Assembly: GCF_013304385.1 (NCBI RefSeq)
Contig: NZ_JAAITU010000028.1
Location: forward strand, 1-52,874
Origin: Blautia glucerasea
GTDB lineage: Bacteria; Bacillota; Clostridia; Lachnospirales; Lachnospiraceae
Length of the DNA stretch: 52,874 bases
Direction: 5' to 3'
This document shows positions 17,608-25,945 of this stretch, piece by piece. The first letter of the stretch is position 1; each line of letters starts with the position of its first letter. The notes beneath the pieces were generated by a model. That model was not told where the DNA came from. It did not search any database and was given only the letters and a program-made list of their open reading frames with translations. A program made the position numbers and the translations under genes.

Positions 17608-18582
17608 TTATCCCCTTTCTGCCACAATGCCAGGCTCCACATCCTCAAATGTAAAGCTGGTAAGCGGACCTTTTGATTCAGCATCTGCACCTGCCTGATA
17701 TTCTCCATAGAACTGATCGATGTCTTTGATGAATTTACGGTTGAAAAGATGAAGAGGAATTCCCTGTGGGCAGACACGGCTGCACTCTCCACAGTCTGTG
17801 CATCTTCCTGCTACATGGAATGCACGGATGATGTGGAACATCTTTTCTTCAAAATCATCCACATTTGCTTTCTGGGCACTGTCAAATTTGGTACTGTCAA
17901 ATACGCATCTGCGGCAGCTGCATGCAGGACAAGCATTGCGGCAGGCATTGCAGCGGATACATTTACTCAGTTCTTTCTGGAAGAATTCAAATCTTTCCTT
18001 TGGAGACATTGCTTCGATCCGTTCCACTTCTGCAAAGCGGTCAGCATCTTTTGTATCCTTGGACTCACCGATGATCTCATCATAGATCATATGCTCTTTG
18101 CCCTTACATACATGGCATCTTTCCAGCATTGCATCTTTATAGGAAACAGTTTTGCTGCCATAAATTGTTTCAATTTCAAGGTTCTCGCAATCATCAGTAA
18201 GCTTTGCTCCGGTGATTTTCTGGATTCCCTTGATTCCCATTTTGCGAAGCTTTTCCACATCCAGCTTACCTTTACAGCCTACACCGATAATATAGGCTTT
18301 TTCACGGTCTACCCTGTGCTCTTTAATCAGCTGATTAAAGCTGTATGTGTCACACGGCTTCAGACAGACAAGGGTTTTTCCTTCCAGCTTGGAAGCTTCG
18401 ATCATCATCTTGCTTAAATTTGCTCCGCAAAAGCCATCGTAAACGAATTCATCCAGGCTTTCCGGTGTTTCAAAATATGCTGCTTCAGGATTGTAAGGCA
18501 GGTCTCCGGCTCTCCAGCCAAGAACACGGGCTACCGTATTATCTGCCAGCAGCTCTTTTGCACGGCTAATCAGTTCCTGCAT
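17608..18582 (-). CDS. 4Fe-4S dicluster protein (FlxB/FlxC; F420-hydrogenase/FdhB-like)
   Basis: A 324-residue iron-sulfur protein. The N-terminal region resembles the FrhB/FdhB family, with CLKPCDTYSF and IIGVGCKGKL; the middle has RCHVCKG; the C-terminal region has CIRCNACRNACPACSCRRC and CTDCGECSRVCPQGIP. It is a member of the Flx electron-input module together with the genes on both sides. GGAGG lies a few bases before the ATG, and the gene overlaps flxD by 13 bases. Confidence 0.83.
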   Translation of the reverse strand: MQELISRAKELLADNTVARVLGWRAGDLPYNPEAAYFETPESLDEFVYDGFCGANLSKMMIEASKLEGKTLVCLKPCDTYSFNQLIKEHRVDREKAYIIGVGCKGKLDVEKLRKMGIKGIQKITGAKLTDDCENLEIETIYGSKTVSYKDAMLERCHVCKGKEHMIYDEIIGESKDTKDADRFAEVERIEAMSPKERFEFFQKELSKCIRCNACRNACPACSCRRCVFDSTKFDSAQKANVDDFEEKMFHIIRAFHVAGRCTDCGECSRVCPQGIPLHLFNRKFIKDIDQFYGEYQAGADAESKGPLTSFTFEDVEPGIVAERG

Positions 18583-19013
18583 CTTATATCCTCCAATCTT
18601 ACATTCTTGCCAAGAGAATGGATCTTCTCCACAAACTCATTCATGGTCTGGGAGAACTTAACACCTTCTGCTGCAGATACCCATTCCACACGGGTACGTC
18701 CATTTTCCACACCAATAAAATCAAGCATGGAGAACAAAAGTGTCATTCTTCTTCTTGCATAATAGTTTCCGGTTGTATAATGGCAGTCTCCCGGATGACA
18801 TCCACAAAGGATCACTCCGTCTGCCCCTTTTTCAAAAGCACGGAGGATAAACATAGGATTCACACGGCAGGAACATGGAACACGGATGATCTTTACATCT
18901 GCCGGATAAACCAGACGGCTGCTTCCTGCCAGGTCTGCACCTGCATAACTGCACCAGTTGCAGCAGAACGCTACGATTTTAGGCCTGAATTCTTCTTTTG
19001 CTTCTATCGACAT
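18570..19013 (-). CDS. flxD: MvhD/FlxD-type [2Fe-2S] adaptor
   Basis: A 147-residue protein of the MvhD family, which passes electrons into HdrA. Conserved cysteines are in AFCCNWCSYAGADLAG, VPCSCRVNP and ILCGCHPGDCHY. I start it at the ATG of MSIEAKEEF, after a GGAGGTAGA site; a longer frame would reach back into hdrA. It overlaps hdrA by ten bases and the next gene by 13, so it is part of one tightly packed operon. Presence of MvhD-type protein with FlxA and two dicluster proteins is what marks the FlxABCD set. Confidence 0.9.
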   Translation of the reverse strand: MSIEAKEEFRPKIVAFCCNWCSYAGADLAGSSRLVYPADVKIIRVPCSCRVNPMFILRAFEKGADGVILCGCHPGDCHYTTGNYYARRRMTLLFSMLDFIGVENGRTRVEWVSAAEGVKFSQTMNEFVEKIHSLGKNVRLEDIRCRN

Positions 19014-20992
19014 ATTGCATCTACCTCCGCTATGATCTGTCTGTTGGAGAATCCCTGAAGATCCATCGCTCCGGATGGACAGGTAACTGTACATGCACCA
19101 CAGCCCTGACAAAGTGCATTGTTCACAACTGCCACACGCCTCGTCTCACGTACTCCATGGTCATTCACCTGTACATCCTCATAGGAAATAGCTCCATATG
19201 GGCATACATTCATACACTGGGAACATCCGTTACATGCAAGAGGATCTGCCTTTGCTGTACATGGGTTTGTAGTCAGCTTGTCTTTTGCCAGTAATCCGAT
19301 TGCTTTTACTGCTGCTGCTCCAGCCTGTGCAACGGTTTCCGGAATATCCTTTGGTCCCTGGCACACTCCGGACAGGAAGATACCTGCGGTTGGTGATTCT
19401 ACAGGACGAAGCTTTGCATGGGCTTCAGTAAGGAAATTGTTGGTATCAATACTTGCAGTAAGCATGGTTGCGATTTTACGTACATCTTTATTTGGCTCAA
19501 TGGCAGCTGCAAGCACAACCATATCTGCCTCCATCAGGATCTGTTTATTGTCCAGAAGGTCTGATGCCTGTACCATTAAAGTTCCGTCCGGCTGAGGAAT
19601 GACCTTGCCAACCTGGCCTTTAATATAATTTACTCCATACTCTTCTACAGCTCTTCTGTAGAACTCATCAAAGTTCTTTCCAGGAGTACGTACATCAATA
19701 TAAAATACGGTCACATTCGTATCCGGGTATTTATCTCTGATCAGCATTGCATGCTTTGCTGTATACATACAGCAGATCTTGGAGCAGTAGCTTTTTCCTC
19801 TGTTATCAGAGCAGCGGCTTCCCACACACTGTACAAACACAATATTCTTCGGTGCTTTTCCATCGGAAAGGCGCTCCAGATGACCCTTTGTAGGTCCTGC
19901 TGCATTCATCAAACGCTCCAGCTCCAGGGAAGTGATCACATCCTTGCTCTGGCTGTAAGCATATTCATCATATTGATCAAGCTTGATCACATCAAAGCCG
20001 GTTGCCACAACAATGGCTCCGTATTTCTTTGTTACGATCTCGTCCTGCTGTTCATAATCAATGGCTCCTGCTGCACAGTTCTTGGCGCAGGCACCGCATT
20101 TGCCGGTTTTGAACTTAATACAGTTCTCACGATCGATCACAGGTACATTTGGAATGGCCTGTGCAAAAGGAATATAAATGGCACTACGGTTGTTCAGTCC
20201 ACGGTTAAATTCGTTAGGAATCTTCTTGGATGGACATTTCTGGGAACATACACCACAGCCTGTACATTTGCTCATGTCTACGCTTCTGGCTTTTTTACGG
20301 ATATCTACTGTAAAATCTCCTACAAAGCCGCTTACCTTCTCAACTTCGCTGTATGTATAGATATTGATCTTCTCATGAGCTGCAGCTTCTACCATCTTAG
20401 GGGTAAGGATACATGCGGAGCAGTCCAGGGTTGGGAATGTCTTGTCCAGCTGGGACATTCTTCCACCAATACTTGGAAGCTTTTCCACAATATCCACTTC
20501 ATATCCTGCATCTGCAATATCAAGTGCAGACTGGATACCGGCAATACCACCGCCGATCACCAGGGCTCTTTTTGTAACCTGACTCTCTCCTGGCTGAAGA
20601 GGCGCATCCAGATTAACCTTTGCAATGGCTGCTCTTGCAAGAATCACAGCTTTCTTGGTTGCTTCCTCCATATCTTTGTGGATCCAGGAGCAGTGCTCAC
20701 GGATATTTGCGATCTCTACCATGTATGGATTCAGACCTGCCTTTTCCGCTGCTTTGCGGAAAGTAGCCTCATGCATACGTGGGGAACAGGAACATACTAC
20801 AACTCCTGTCAGATGTTTCTCTTTAATTGCATTAATGATCTTGGACTGTCCTGCTTCAGAGCACATATACTGATAATCCTCTGCATGGACTACTCCTGGC
20901 TCCATTTTTGCCATTTCAACTACTTTTTTTACATCTACTGTGGCTGCGATATTGGTACCACAGTGACATACAAATACACCTATTCTCTGCAC
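19004..20992 (-). CDS. hdrA: Heterodisulfide reductase-type subunit A (bifurcating flavoprotein)
   Basis: The 662-residue core of an Hdr complex; its FAD is the known site of flavin-based electron bifurcation in this family. Seen: N-terminal VFVCHCGTNI, MCSEAGQ and CSCSPRMHEATF; the FAD motif VIGGGIAGIQSALDIADAGY; internal clusters CTGCGVCSQKCPSKK and CGACAKNCAAGAID; and C-terminal CNGCSQCMNVCPYGAI and CQGCGACTVTCPSGAM, the likely ferredoxin-reducing pair. I place the start at GTG (VQRIGVF) behind AGGAGG, not at the earlier ATG, which would overlap hdrC. Length is that of standard HdrA with C-terminal ferredoxin domain. Confidence 0.93.
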   Translation of the reverse strand: MQRIGVFVCHCGTNIAATVDVKKVVEMAKMEPGVVHAEDYQYMCSEAGQSKIINAIKEKHLTGVVVCSCSPRMHEATFRKAAEKAGLNPYMVEIANIREHCSWIHKDMEEATKKAVILARAAIAKVNLDAPLQPGESQVTKRALVIGGGIAGIQSALDIADAGYEVDIVEKLPSIGGRMSQLDKTFPTLDCSACILTPKMVEAAAHEKINIYTYSEVEKVSGFVGDFTVDIRKKARSVDMSKCTGCGVCSQKCPSKKIPNEFNRGLNNRSAIYIPFAQAIPNVPVIDRENCIKFKTGKCGACAKNCAAGAIDYEQQDEIVTKKYGAIVVATGFDVIKLDQYDEYAYSQSKDVITSLELERLMNAAGPTKGHLERLSDGKAPKNIVFVQCVGSRCSDNRGKSYCSKICCMYTAKHAMLIRDKYPDTNVTVFYIDVRTPGKNFDEFYRRAVEEYGVNYIKGQVGKVIPQPDGTLMVQASDLLDNKQILMEADMVVLAAAIEPNKDVRKIATMLTASIDTNNFLTEAHAKLRPVESPTAGIFLSGVCQGPKDIPETVAQAGAAAVKAIGLLAKDKLTTNPCTAKADPLACNGCSQCMNVCPYGAISYEDVQVNDHGVRETRRVAVVNNALCQGCGACTVTCPSGAMDLQGFSNRQIIAEVDAICR

Positions 20993-20999
20993 CAGTCTC

Positions 21000-21404
21000 T
21001 CACCTCCTGTATCTTCTGAATGCACTGACTAACAGCTGCTGAGGCGTTTCATCATCAAGAAGCTCCGGGATCTCATCTGCTTTCAGATAATTCTGTCCCT
21101 TCTCCCTGATCACGATCTGTCTTGCAGCATCGATCAGTTTTCCTGGTTTTACATCTCTTGGGCAACGCTCCACACATGCAAAGCAGGAAAGACATTTCCA
21201 CAGGGATTTTGACTGGGCAAGTGCCTCGATATCCCCATTCTGTACATAAGATACAAACTGATGTGGTTTGATATCCATCTCATTAAATGCCGGACAGGTT
21301 GCAGAGCATTTACCGCATTTCATACATTTCAGAGGATTTACTCCTGAGATCTCTTTGATCCGTTCTGCAGCATTTGCAGTATTTCCATATGTATAAGCAC
21401 TCAT
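21000..21404 (-). CDS. hdrC: Heterodisulfide reductase-type subunit C
   Basis: A 134-residue protein with two [4Fe-4S] motifs, CMKCGKCSATCPA and CLSCFACVERCPRD, that links HdrA with HdrB. Its ATG overlaps the hdrB stop (TAATG). Order hdrB-hdrC-hdrA in the direction of transcription. Confidence 0.92.
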   Translation of the reverse strand: MSAYTYGNTANAAERIKEISGVNPLKCMKCGKCSATCPAFNEMDIKPHQFVSYVQNGDIEALAQSKSLWKCLSCFACVERCPRDVKPGKLIDAARQIVIREKGQNYLKADEIPELLDDETPQQLLVSAFRRYRR

Positions 21405-22198
21405 TACTCTGCCACCTCCTCTTTCACGCCCAGTGCTTCCGCAAGAAGCTCTGTGAAATAGTATACAGGAAGTTTTCCGTTTCCGTTCTTTTTCAGGTTA
21501 TACATGCAAAGCGGACAGGCTGTGATCAGCATCTCTGCCCCAAAACCTTCTGCACTGTCCATGATCTTTTTGCACATATTCTGTGCCATGTCCTTTTCTT
21601 TCAGGGAAATATATCCACCGCAGCATTCATTACGGAAAGGATAGATCACCGGCTCACCACCGATAGCACGGATAAAATCTTCTATAATGGAAGGATTTTC
21701 CGGATTATCAAATCCCAGTATTTTCCCGGGTCTTAACAAAAGGCACCCATAATAAGCACCTATTTTTCTGCCCTTTAACGGATTTACAACCTTTTCTTTG
21801 ATCTTATCAAAGCCTACCCTGTCTCTTAATACTTCCAGGTAATGGAGAACGGTTGTTTCTCCTGCATAGGGTGTTTCAAATTTCAGGTAATTGTTGGCTC
21901 TGGTGCGGATATCCTCCACATTTTGCATGTCGTCATTGACTCTTTTGATCACATGATGACAGGCGGAACAGACTGTTACCAGATCCTGGCCTTTTTCCCT
22001 GGCCTGCTCCAATGCACGGACAGAAGAAAGCTTTGTGGCAATTTCATCGCTTCCCAGCGGATAAACACCGCCGCAGCACTGCCAGTCTTCGATTTCTTCC
22101 AGTTCAAATCCAAGCGCCTTGGCAGAAGCCCTGGCATAGGTATCCAGGTCTTTTGCTTTGTTTTTCAGGGTACATCCCGGATAATAACTGTACTTCAT
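21404..22198 (-). CDS. hdrB: Heterodisulfide reductase-type subunit B with two CCG domains
   Basis: A 264-residue protein; in methanogens HdrB carries two noncubane [4Fe-4S] clusters that reduce a disulfide. Both CCG repeats look complete: GCTLKNK, QCCGGVYP, CSACH; and GCLLLRP, ECCGGYIS, CPLC. So it should still bind both clusters. The organism has no methanogen heterodisulfide, so its partner is unknown; given the operon it may hand electrons to the fumarate reductase iron-sulfur subunit, or reduce an unknown thiol pair (inference). First gene of the Hdr-Flx-Frd-Fum block, 214 bases after the malate dehydrogenase gene. Confidence 0.92.
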   Translation of the reverse strand: MKYSYYPGCTLKNKAKDLDTYARASAKALGFELEEIEDWQCCGGVYPLGSDEIATKLSSVRALEQAREKGQDLVTVCSACHHVIKRVNDDMQNVEDIRTRANNYLKFETPYAGETTVLHYLEVLRDRVGFDKIKEKVVNPLKGRKIGAYYGCLLLRPGKILGFDNPENPSIIEDFIRAIGGEPVIYPFRNECCGGYISLKEKDMAQNMCKKIMDSAEGFGAEMLITACPLCMYNLKKNGNGKLPVYYFTELLAEALGVKEEVAE

Positions 22199-22377
22199 AA
22201 TCCTGCTATCCTTTCTTTGTTTCTTAGCATTTTCTATCGTTTTTTCAGCAAATCTATTTATATATACAGCAACCTTTTTATCTTGTTTTCCGGCTGCTGG
22301 TATATTCAGAAATTAATAGGAATCAACACGTTATTTTGTATTTTAAAATCAAATCAAGACTATTTTGGACATAATAG

Positions 22378-22397
22378 GGGAGCCGCAAGCGGCTCCC
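22378..22397 (-). terminator. Hairpin after the malate dehydrogenase gene
   Basis: GGGAGCCGC (22378-22386) and GCGGCTCCC (22389-22397) form a nine-pair stem with two unpaired bases between. Only a weak T content follows on the minus strand, so it may be partly leaky and let transcription run into hdrB. Confidence 0.6.
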
Positions 22398-22412
22398 AAT
22401 ATATACGTAATT

Positions 22413-23360
22413 TTACAGATTGATCTGTGCAATAACATTTTTCAGGGCGTCAGCACTCTTTCTCAACTGTTCAATTTCATTCTTATTCATACGCATTGGT
22501 ACTTTTCCCTGGATACCATTAGGTCCTACCAAGGTAAGTGTGCTTAAGCATACGTCTTCAATACCATACTCTCCATGCATCATGGAAGAAACAGTGGTAA
22601 TAGTATCAGATGCTGCAAGTACCAGATTGACCAGCTTGCATACGGTTACAGATACAGCATAGAAAGTAGCCCCTTTCTTTGCAATGATCTGACCGCCGGA
22701 CTTCTGGACATAATTCAACATTGCCTCTTTATCAATTGGCTGGATCTCTTTTCCAAGTGCTTTCATATTCTCATAATATTCATCCACACTTACTCCTGAG
22801 ATATAAGCGCCTGTCCACGGAATAAAGGAAGTATCCCCATGCTCACCGAATACATATGCATGGATATTTGCCTGTGCTACCTTGAAATGCTCAGAAATAC
22901 CGCAACGAAGACGTGCTGTATCCAGCAGTGTACCGGAACCGATCACCTGTTTCTCCGGAATACCGGAGATCTTGGTAAATACATAAGTCATAATATCTAC
23001 CGGATTGCTTACGATAATGTAAATAGCATTTGGAGCTTCCTTTGCGATCTTTGGAGCAATGTCTTTCATAATATTTACATTCGTCTGTGTAAGCTCGATC
23101 CTGGTCTGTCCCGGCTTTCTGGCAATCCCGGATGTAATAATTACAATGTCAGAGTCCCTAGCATCTTCATATTCTCCTGCGATCATGGAAATCGGACTTC
23201 TAAAACAGGTACCCTGAAGGATATCCATCACTTCACCTTCTACCTTTTCCTTGTTAATATCAATCATAACGATTTCAGACGCAATCGCCTCACTTGCCAA
23301 AGTATAAGCGATGGTAGAACCTACGCTACCTGCACCAATAATAGTAATTTTGCTACTCAT
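22413..23360 (-). CDS. mdh: Malate dehydrogenase of the LDH-like type
   Basis: NAD-dependent 2-hydroxyacid dehydrogenase, 315 residues. The Rossmann motif GAGSVGSTIAYT (9-20), the conserved Arg in TRIEL (R87), the substrate Arg in LDTARLR (R150) and the catalytic GEHGD His (H174) are present. The residue that sets specificity is Arg (R81 in SGIARKPGQTR); lactate dehydrogenases have Gln there, malate dehydrogenases Arg. So it should reduce oxaloacetate to malate, which suits the fumarase and fumarate reductase downstream. General tools may name it lactate dehydrogenase. The start is the ATG after GGAAGG; a longer frame has no such site. Confidence 0.85.
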   Translation of the reverse strand: MSSKITIIGAGSVGSTIAYTLASEAIASEIVMIDINKEKVEGEVMDILQGTCFRSPISMIAGEYEDARDSDIVIITSGIARKPGQTRIELTQTNVNIMKDIAPKIAKEAPNAIYIIVSNPVDIMTYVFTKISGIPEKQVIGSGTLLDTARLRCGISEHFKVAQANIHAYVFGEHGDTSFIPWTGAYISGVSVDEYYENMKALGKEIQPIDKEAMLNYVQKSGGQIIAKKGATFYAVSVTVCKLVNLVLAASDTITTVSSMMHGEYGIEDVCLSTLTLVGPNGIQGKVPMRMNKNEIEQLRKSADALKNVIAQINL

Positions 23361-23522
23361 AACCTGTTCCTTCCTTCTTCCTCTCGTCTTTTTTTTAACA
23401 ATTATCTGAATAAAAAAACAGAACCACAACTTTCATCTTCTGCTCTACCAATATTTTCATTCAAATACAGGCATATTCCCTCTTCTCCGCATAAATAGAA
23501 TTTAGTTCAGTTCCGCATTACT

Positions 23523-23551
23523 AAGATACCATAATGATAATATTTTAACAA
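23523..23551 (-). promoter_or_regulatory. Probable promoter of the malate dehydrogenase gene
   Basis: On the minus strand TTGTTA (23546-23551) and TATCTT (23523-23528) are 17 bases apart, giving a leader of about 155 bases. The rest of 23361-23816 is AT-rich and holds the pepT terminator; no gene is seen. Confidence 0.45.
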
Positions 23552-23712
23552 GTTTTTTTTTTGTATTTCAAGAATATCAGCATGTTGCACATTTTTTATC
23601 GTTAATTTTTAAGCATATTGTATTAAATTAAGAACTCAAGATCATTTTTTGAACATGTGTCCATTTCTGTATATTTTTAAACAGCTACGGTGCTTTTACG
23701 CTTTAAATTTTT

Positions 23713-23810
23713 ACAAAAAAAGAACCATTGTGATAAAAAATTATCACACAGTTACCCAACACATTCTCTGTTACATGCTGCTGAACAACTGCCAGATCAC
23801 AATGGTTCTT
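23713..23810 (-). terminator. Long-loop terminator of pepT with an alternative hairpin
   Basis: AAGAACCATTGTGAT (23720-23734) and its exact complement (23796-23810) enclose 61 bases; a run of T's follows on the minus strand (A-run 23715-23721). A second hairpin, TGTGATAA (23730-23737) with TTATCACA (23740-23747), shares bases with the first, so the two cannot form together. Confidence 0.7.
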
Positions 23811-23816
23811 ATCCTA

Positions 23817-25043
23817 TTATTTCACAGGCTCTGCATACCGCTTCACGATCCCTTTCAGGATCTCCACCACCAGATCCATGCCCTCTACCGTAATATGCTC
23901 ACAGGGACCATGGGCTGCATAGCCGCCGGTGCCAAGATTGGGGCAGGGAAGACCCATGTAAGACAGCCTTGCCCCGTCTGTGCCGCCACGGATGGGTACT
24001 GTTACAGGTGACAGACCTGCTTCCTGGGCTGCCAGCTTTGCATTCTCGATCAGGTGCATGCATGGCTCAATTTTTTCTTTCATGTTCCGGTACTGCTCCT
24101 TAATGGTCAATGTGACTGTACCTGCACCGTATTTTTCATTAAGAAGCTTTGCAATATGCTTCATGGTAGAAATCCTTGCTTCAAACAGATGGCTGTCATG
24201 GTCACGAATAATGTAAACCATACTTGCCTGTGCAATATCCCCGTTCAGGTCGCAAAGATGGTAAAAGCCTTCATACTCTTCTGTATACCTTGGTGTCTCC
24301 CCTGCAGGAAGCATATTATGAAATTCTACCGCTACCTGCACTGCATTCACCAGAGTATTTTTGCTGCTGCCAGGATGCACTGGAAAACCCTTGATCTGTA
24401 CCTGGGCACCTGCAGCATTGAAGTTCTCGTATTCCAGTTCGTTTTCCACACCGCCATCTACGGTATAGGCAAAATCAGCGCCGAAATTCTCTATATCAAA
24501 ACAATCAGCACCTCTGCCGATCTCTTCATCCGGAGTAAAACCAATGCAGATCTTTCCATGGGGGAAATCCTCATTCAGAAGGATCTCTGCCAGAGTCATG
24601 ATCTCTGCGATCCCTGCCTTGTCATCTCCTCCAAGGAGCGTGGTGCCATCTGTGGTGATCAGTGTTCTGCCTTTCAGGGAAGAAAGGTGTGGAAAATCTG
24701 CCGGATCCAGAAAAAGTCCGCTATTTCCCAATGCTACCCTGCTGCCATCATAATTTTCGATGATCTGAGGATTCACACCTTCTCCGGAAAAATCCGGTGC
24801 TGTATCCATATGGGCAATAAACCCGATCCCTGGTGCATCCTCATAACCCTTTGTAGCAGGGATTTCACCATACACATAGCATTTGTCATCTATACGCACA
24901 TTGCTGATCCCAAGCGCTTTCATTTCTTGTGCCAGCTCATTTCCCAGATCGAACTGTCTCTGAGTGGAAGGTATTGTCTCACTGCTATCATCACTTGTGG
25001 TATACACCCTGATATACTTCAAAAAACGCTCATATGCTCTCAT
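23817..25043 (-). CDS. pepT: Peptidase T (tripeptide aminopeptidase)
   Basis: Zinc-dependent cytosolic exopeptidase (M20B) that removes the N-terminal residue of tripeptides; 408 residues, the usual length. Metal-site motifs: GFIAHMDTAPDF, GGDDKAGIAEI, GFTPDEEIGRGAD with the catalytic-type Glu, YTVDGG, and a final His in AAHGPCEHIT. GGGAGAAG precedes the ATG. It follows the membrane-protein gene by two bases, so they are cotranscribed. It would complete use of peptides taken up by the neighbouring Opp system. Confidence 0.95.
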   Translation of the reverse strand: MRAYERFLKYIRVYTTSDDSSETIPSTQRQFDLGNELAQEMKALGISNVRIDDKCYVYGEIPATKGYEDAPGIGFIAHMDTAPDFSGEGVNPQIIENYDGSRVALGNSGLFLDPADFPHLSSLKGRTLITTDGTTLLGGDDKAGIAEIMTLAEILLNEDFPHGKICIGFTPDEEIGRGADCFDIENFGADFAYTVDGGVENELEYENFNAAGAQVQIKGFPVHPGSSKNTLVNAVQVAVEFHNMLPAGETPRYTEEYEGFYHLCDLNGDIAQASMVYIIRDHDSHLFEARISTMKHIAKLLNEKYGAGTVTLTIKEQYRNMKEKIEPCMHLIENAKLAAQEAGLSPVTVPIRGGTDGARLSYMGLPCPNLGTGGYAAHGPCEHITVEGMDLVVEILKGIVKRYAEPVK

Positions 25044-25045
25044 AA

Positions 25046-25798
25046 TTACTCTTCTCCCTGTTTTGTTTTATCAGCCTCTGCAGCATCATGCACTTCCTGT
25101 TTTGCTTCGCCGTCTGACTGTATTCCTTCTGATGTGTGCACAGCATCTGCCTGAGGCTCCTTTTCGCCTTCCGGCTGGATCTCTTCTGATGTATCCTGTG
25201 TGTAATCTGCCTGCATCATAGCACGTTCACGCAGGCTTTTCTTTGGTGCCGCCGGCTGGGCTGCTGCCTGTCTTCTTGCCTGCTGTCTTTTCTTCATATC
25301 CACTGCATAGACACGCTTAGGATCTTCCTTAGAAAGCTTCCGAAAGCCCCATGCTCCCCATAAAATAAACAGTGGGATCCCAATTGCTGTAAAAAGCATC
25401 CCCAGACTCATCAGCTTGGAGAAACAAAGAAAGACTTCCATCAAGGCCTCCACTACCAAAAGTACAAGAGCAATCCGGATCATCGTAGTCGCCTTGTCTA
25501 CCCGGTTACTGTACCGTACACTGCTGATCCCGGCAAAAACCTCCACAACTGCCATAATCACAAACAATATACCAACCAGCCTGAGAAACGGAACCTGCAT
25601 GTTTGTCTTTTCAAGAATCTCCACATATTCCTTGGTTCCTGCGGCTGCCTTAGAGGCGATCACCAGAAAATTGATCCCGTACAGCAAAGTCGATGTAATG
25701 GCTGTAAACAAAAGGAATCCACCGCCGAATAACAGGCACATCCTGCCGGTTGCAGCTTTCCGCACAGCCTTCTGCTGATCTAATACGTCCATATTCAT
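25046..25798 (-). CDS. Membrane protein with acidic C-terminal tail, unknown function
   Basis: Not recognised as a named family. The 250-residue protein has about four hydrophobic segments in its first 150 residues, then a basic stretch (VDMKKRQQARRQ), an Ala/Pro-rich linker and an acidic tail. The tail contains two versions of a short repeat, TSEEIQPEGE and TSEGIQSDGE. Two nearby ATGs are possible; I chose the one with AAAGGA five bases upstream. It is cotranscribed with pepT. Confidence 0.75.
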   Translation of the reverse strand: MNMDVLDQQKAVRKAATGRMCLLFGGGFLLFTAITSTLLYGINFLVIASKAAAGTKEYVEILEKTNMQVPFLRLVGILFVIMAVVEVFAGISSVRYSNRVDKATTMIRIALVLLVVEALMEVFLCFSKLMSLGMLFTAIGIPLFILWGAWGFRKLSKEDPKRVYAVDMKKRQQARRQAAAQPAAPKKSLRERAMMQADYTQDTSEEIQPEGEKEPQADAVHTSEGIQSDGEAKQEVHDAAEADKTKQGEE

Positions 25799-25860
25799 TA
25801 CCATCCTTTCTAGAGTTAAAGAAAGTATACCATGCCTCTTAATCCGGGTCAATGCGAAGC

Positions 25861-25911
25861 AAAAAAACAGGGACAGCCCTGCCACATTTCTGTGATAGAA
25901 CTGCCCCTGTC
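25861..25911 (-). terminator. Terminator of the opp operon
   Basis: ACAGGG (25867-25872) pairs with CCCTGT (25905-25910), and a seven-base A-run (T on the minus strand) follows the stem in the direction of transcription. Confidence 0.7.
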
Positions 25912-25945
25912 AAAGGCTTACAAAGCAGATTTCCTACAAGAAAAT

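Noticed and set aside
19751-21019. A 422-codon plus-strand open frame opposite hdrA
   Set aside because: It lies wholly against a clear hdrA with all its cluster motifs, has an odd Cys/His/Phe-rich composition and no supporting ribosome site; it is a mirror of hdrA codon use.
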